Assembly: GCF_044344315.1 (NCBI RefSeq)
Contig: NZ_JBIJDC010000011.1
Span: forward strand, 3,736-67,735
Length of the DNA stretch: 64,000 nt
Direction: 5' to 3'
Source of the DNA: Zoogloea sp044344315
Lineage (GTDB): Bacteria > Pseudomonadota > Gammaproteobacteria > Burkholderiales > Rhodocyclaceae
Shown: positions 62,071 through 64,000 of the stretch, in pieces
Position numbering within the stretch: the first letter of the stretch is position 1
Layout: every line of letters starts with the position of its first letter
Program-made: the position numbers and the translations under genes
Notes under the pieces: generated by a model
Told to the model about the DNA's origin: nothing
Database searches by the model: none
The model's input: only the letters and a program-made list of their open reading frames with translations

Positions 62071-63301
62071 TATTCGTCGGCGAACCGACAACAACCTACT
62101 CTTTCTGGACTTCCGCTACCGGGATATTCGCTGCCGGGAACAAACCGCTCTCCCCGACACAGCCGCCAATCGGAAAAAAGTCCAGAAGGTACTCGACCGC
62201 ATCGAAGCCGACATCGCCGCCGGCACCTTCGACTACCGTCGCTACTTCCCGGCCAGCAAGAACGCAGCGCGTTTCGACGCCGCACCGGCCGGGACCGTCA
62301 CGGTGACCGCAACGGCACCGAGTGCACCCACGGTCGCCCCGACACCTCTTTTCAAGGACTTCGCGGAGACCTGGTACCTGGAGAAGGAAGTGGAGTGGCG
62401 CAAGTCCCACCGGATCACCATCCGCAGGGAACTCGACAGCCTGATTTCCCGCTTTGGGGAGATGGCGGTCGGCCAGATCACCAAGGCTGACGTACTTGCC
62501 TACCGCGCCGAACTCGGCAAAGTAACCGCGCGGGGCAAGGAAACCAAACTGTCTGCTGCACGGATCAACAAAATGCTGAACCCGCTCAGGCAAATCCTCA
62601 ACGAAGCGGCCGACCGCTTCAATTTTCCCACGCCTTACCAGAACATCAAACAGCTTCGTATCAAGCGGACCGATGTGGATCCCTTCTCCCTCGAAGAGGT
62701 GAAGTCCATCCTCGCCACCGTACGCGAGGATTTCCGCGACTACTTCACCGTGCGCTTCTTCACCGGCATGCGCACCGGAGAGGTGGACGGCCTCAAGTGG
62801 AAGTACATCGATTTCGAGCGCCGACTGATTCTGGTCCGCGAGACGGTCGTCCTCGGCGACGAGGAGTACACCAAGACCGACGGCTCTCAACGGGACATCC
62901 AGATGAGCCAGCTCGTGTTCGACGCCCTGAAACGTCAGCAGGCGGCGACGGGGAAGCACTCGGACTTTGTCTTCTGCAACCGCCTGCACAAGCCGCTGGA
63001 TCACAAGAACGTGACCAACCGGGTCTGGTATCCGCTGCTACGTCATCTGGGCCACAAGAAGCGGCGCCCCTACCAGTGCCGCCACACGGCCGCGACCCTG
63101 TGGCTCGCCGCCGGCGAGGCACCGGAGTGGATTGCCCGGCAGCTCGGCCATACCACCACCGAGATGCTGTTCCGGGTCTATTCCCGCTACGTCCCCAATC
63201 TCACCCGTCGTGACGGCTCAGCCTTCGAGCGGCTGATCACTCAATCGATCGCCAGCCAGGCCCTGCCCGTTGAAGCGCTCAAGGAGAACTGCGATGTCTG
63301 A
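62063..63301 (+). CDS. Tyrosine-type integrase with DUF3596-like arm-binding domain
   Basis: A 412-residue site-specific recombinase. The N-terminal IRRRTDNNLLFLDFRYRD region resembles the DUF3596 arm-binding domain, followed by a core-binding domain (about 95-200). The catalytic domain has R in TGMRTGEVDGLKW, the box PYQCRHTAATLW (tyrosine replaces the first histidine, as in many such integrases), RQLGHTTTEM and the nucleophile tyrosine in FRVYSRYVP. The start at 62063 follows GGAGG. It probably inserts the element at tRNA-Arg. Confidence 0.93.
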   Translation: MGSIRRRTDNNLLFLDFRYRDIRCREQTALPDTAANRKKVQKVLDRIEADIAAGTFDYRRYFPASKNAARFDAAPAGTVTVTATAPSAPTVAPTPLFKDFAETWYLEKEVEWRKSHRITIRRELDSLISRFGEMAVGQITKADVLAYRAELGKVTARGKETKLSAARINKMLNPLRQILNEAADRFNFPTPYQNIKQLRIKRTDVDPFSLEEVKSILATVREDFRDYFTVRFFTGMRTGEVDGLKWKYIDFERRLILVRETVVLGDEEYTKTDGSQRDIQMSQLVFDALKRQQAATGKHSDFVFCNRLHKPLDHKNVTNRVWYPLLRHLGHKKRRPYQCRHTAATLWLAAGEAPEWIARQLGHTTTEMLFRVYSRYVPNLTRRDGSAFERLITQSIASQALPVEALKENCDV

Positions 63302-64000
63302 GGTCAAAGTCACTTTCAGTACGAGCCGCCTGCCAGGCGCAGATCAGCTTGTGGATCGGCTCCCCCCGGTGCTCCGCATTCAATCGATTGCGCGATTCCC
63401 CTTCGATGAGCGCCATATGCTGTGTCAGGCCGTTCTGTTTCACGAGCAGGCAGGCCTGAAGGTGGAGTGGCTGTGCCGCCAGCCCGACAACCGACTGACG
63501 GCCGGCGCGCTGGTGTCGATCCGCTGGCTCGGTCGCCCGGTGTCGACGACGGGCGCCATCCGGATCTCCCGCCTCGTCAAACTGGAGCGACCGGAAGCCA
63601 GCTTGAATCCCTTTGCCACCATCCCCCACAGTTGGGTCAAGGACAGGCCTCTGGTGGCACGTGCAGCCCAACTCTGGGAAGGCTTGGGACGACCGCTCCA
63701 GCATCTCTTCAACGCGATCTTCTGGGACCACCACCGCTTCGAGCGCTATCTGGATGGACCGAGCTCTCTGGCCGGGCATCACAATGGACGCAACGGCAAT
63801 TTCCGCCACGCGGTCGAAGTCGCCGAGCGGGCGTTGGCGCTCGCCAGCCATCATGCGGAAGCGCATCTTCCTGTCCTTCTCGCCAGCAGCCTGCTGCACG
63901 ACGCCGGCAAGGCCGAGGAGTACCGTTTCAATGGTCGCCACCGTCGCTTCGAGATGACCGAACGCGGCACCCTCCTCGGCCACAAGCACACCGTGCTCGA
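63294..64000 (+). CDS. OB-fold/HD-domain protein, YhaM-like (partial)
   Basis: The gene starts at 63294, overlapping the integrase stop by 8 bp, behind an AAGGAGA site, and runs off the right edge after about 235 residues. The first 100 or so residues suggest an OB fold (LTAGALVSIRWLGRPV). The HD domain follows with HHNGRNGNFRHAVEVAE, the HD pair in SSLLHDAGKAEEY and a later histidine in LLGHKH. The order OB then HD and these motifs match the 3'-5' exoribonuclease YhaM. An unrelated HD hydrolase or relaxase-associated HD domain is an alternative until the C terminus is seen. Confidence 0.7.
   Translation, partial: MSEVKVTFSTSRLPGADQLVDRLPPVLRIQSIARFPFDERHMLCQAVLFHEQAGLKVEWLCRQPDNRLTAGALVSIRWLGRPVSTTGAIRISRLVKLERPEASLNPFATIPHSWVKDRPLVARAAQLWEGLGRPLQHLFNAIFWDHHRFERYLDGPSSLAGHHNGRNGNFRHAVEVAERALALASHHAEAHLPVLLASSLLHDAGKAEEYRFNGRHRRFEMTERGTLLGHKHTVL

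Overview
The window reads as a chromosomal segment of a GC-rich betaproteobacterium, most like Rhodocyclales (Azoarcus, Thauera or Azospira relatives). That placement is inference from gene style: a DosC-type sensor, SphA-type outer-membrane protein, RquA, zapA followed by 6S RNA, and many PAS/GGDEF signalling proteins. No 16S gene or other taxonomic marker is present.

Layout. (1) 0-7.2 kb: the end of a LysR regulator, then a small catabolic cassette. A Baeyer-Villiger monooxygenase, a short-chain dehydrogenase and a MetX-like alpha/beta hydrolase run rightwards. They are flanked by two AraC regulators and an aromatic-pathway type outer-membrane protein. Alcohol to ketone to ester/lactone to hydrolysed product is the natural reading. 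(2) 8.6-25.2 kb: a purine uptake and deamination island. It holds adenine deaminase, a BMP-family nucleoside-binding protein, a cytidine-deaminase-fold deaminase, xdhABC, the ATPase and two permeases of the BMP transporter, an 8-oxoguanine-deaminase-type amidohydrolase and guanine deaminase. All products funnel to xanthine and urate, and no urate-degrading gene is visible. (3) 25.3-28.6 kb: an NAD salvage unit (nrtR, a PRPP synthetase, nadV) with two clear operator palindromes. (4) 28.7-40.1 kb: a DUF805 protein, an MFS exporter, a globin-coupled diguanylate cyclase, a B12-binding radical SAM protein, a six-PAS histidine kinase with its response regulator, and a hybrid kinase. (5) 40.3-49.9 kb: a Ser/Thr kinase divergent from a SUMF1-type protein, tRNA-Leu(GAG), a flavodoxin, an NMT1-type ABC importer, a Tsx-like channel and sfsA. 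(6) 50.0-59.8 kb: a double-cache CheW protein, an RquA-like (rhodoquinone) methyltransferase and a cobalamin cluster (cbiB, cobD, btuF, cobQ and a second binding protein). (7) 59.8-61.3 kb: a ZapB-like coiled coil, zapA, 6S RNA, a cytochrome c5-type lipoprotein and tRNA-Arg(CCG). (8) 61.3 kb to the end: the left edge of an integrative element next to tRNA-Arg, with divergent repressor and excisionase-like genes, a tyrosine integrase and the start of an OB-fold/HD-domain (YhaM-like) protein.

Interspersed palindromic repeats lie in three intergenic gaps, and a separate inverted repeat of about 550 bp sits at 21.96-22.51 kb. The features most worth a second look are the monooxygenase lacking its fingerprint histidine, the double-cache CheW protein beside rquA, the NrtR operator pair, the repeat families and the tRNA-Arg element. 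No CRISPR array, rRNA operon or insertion-sequence transposase was found.
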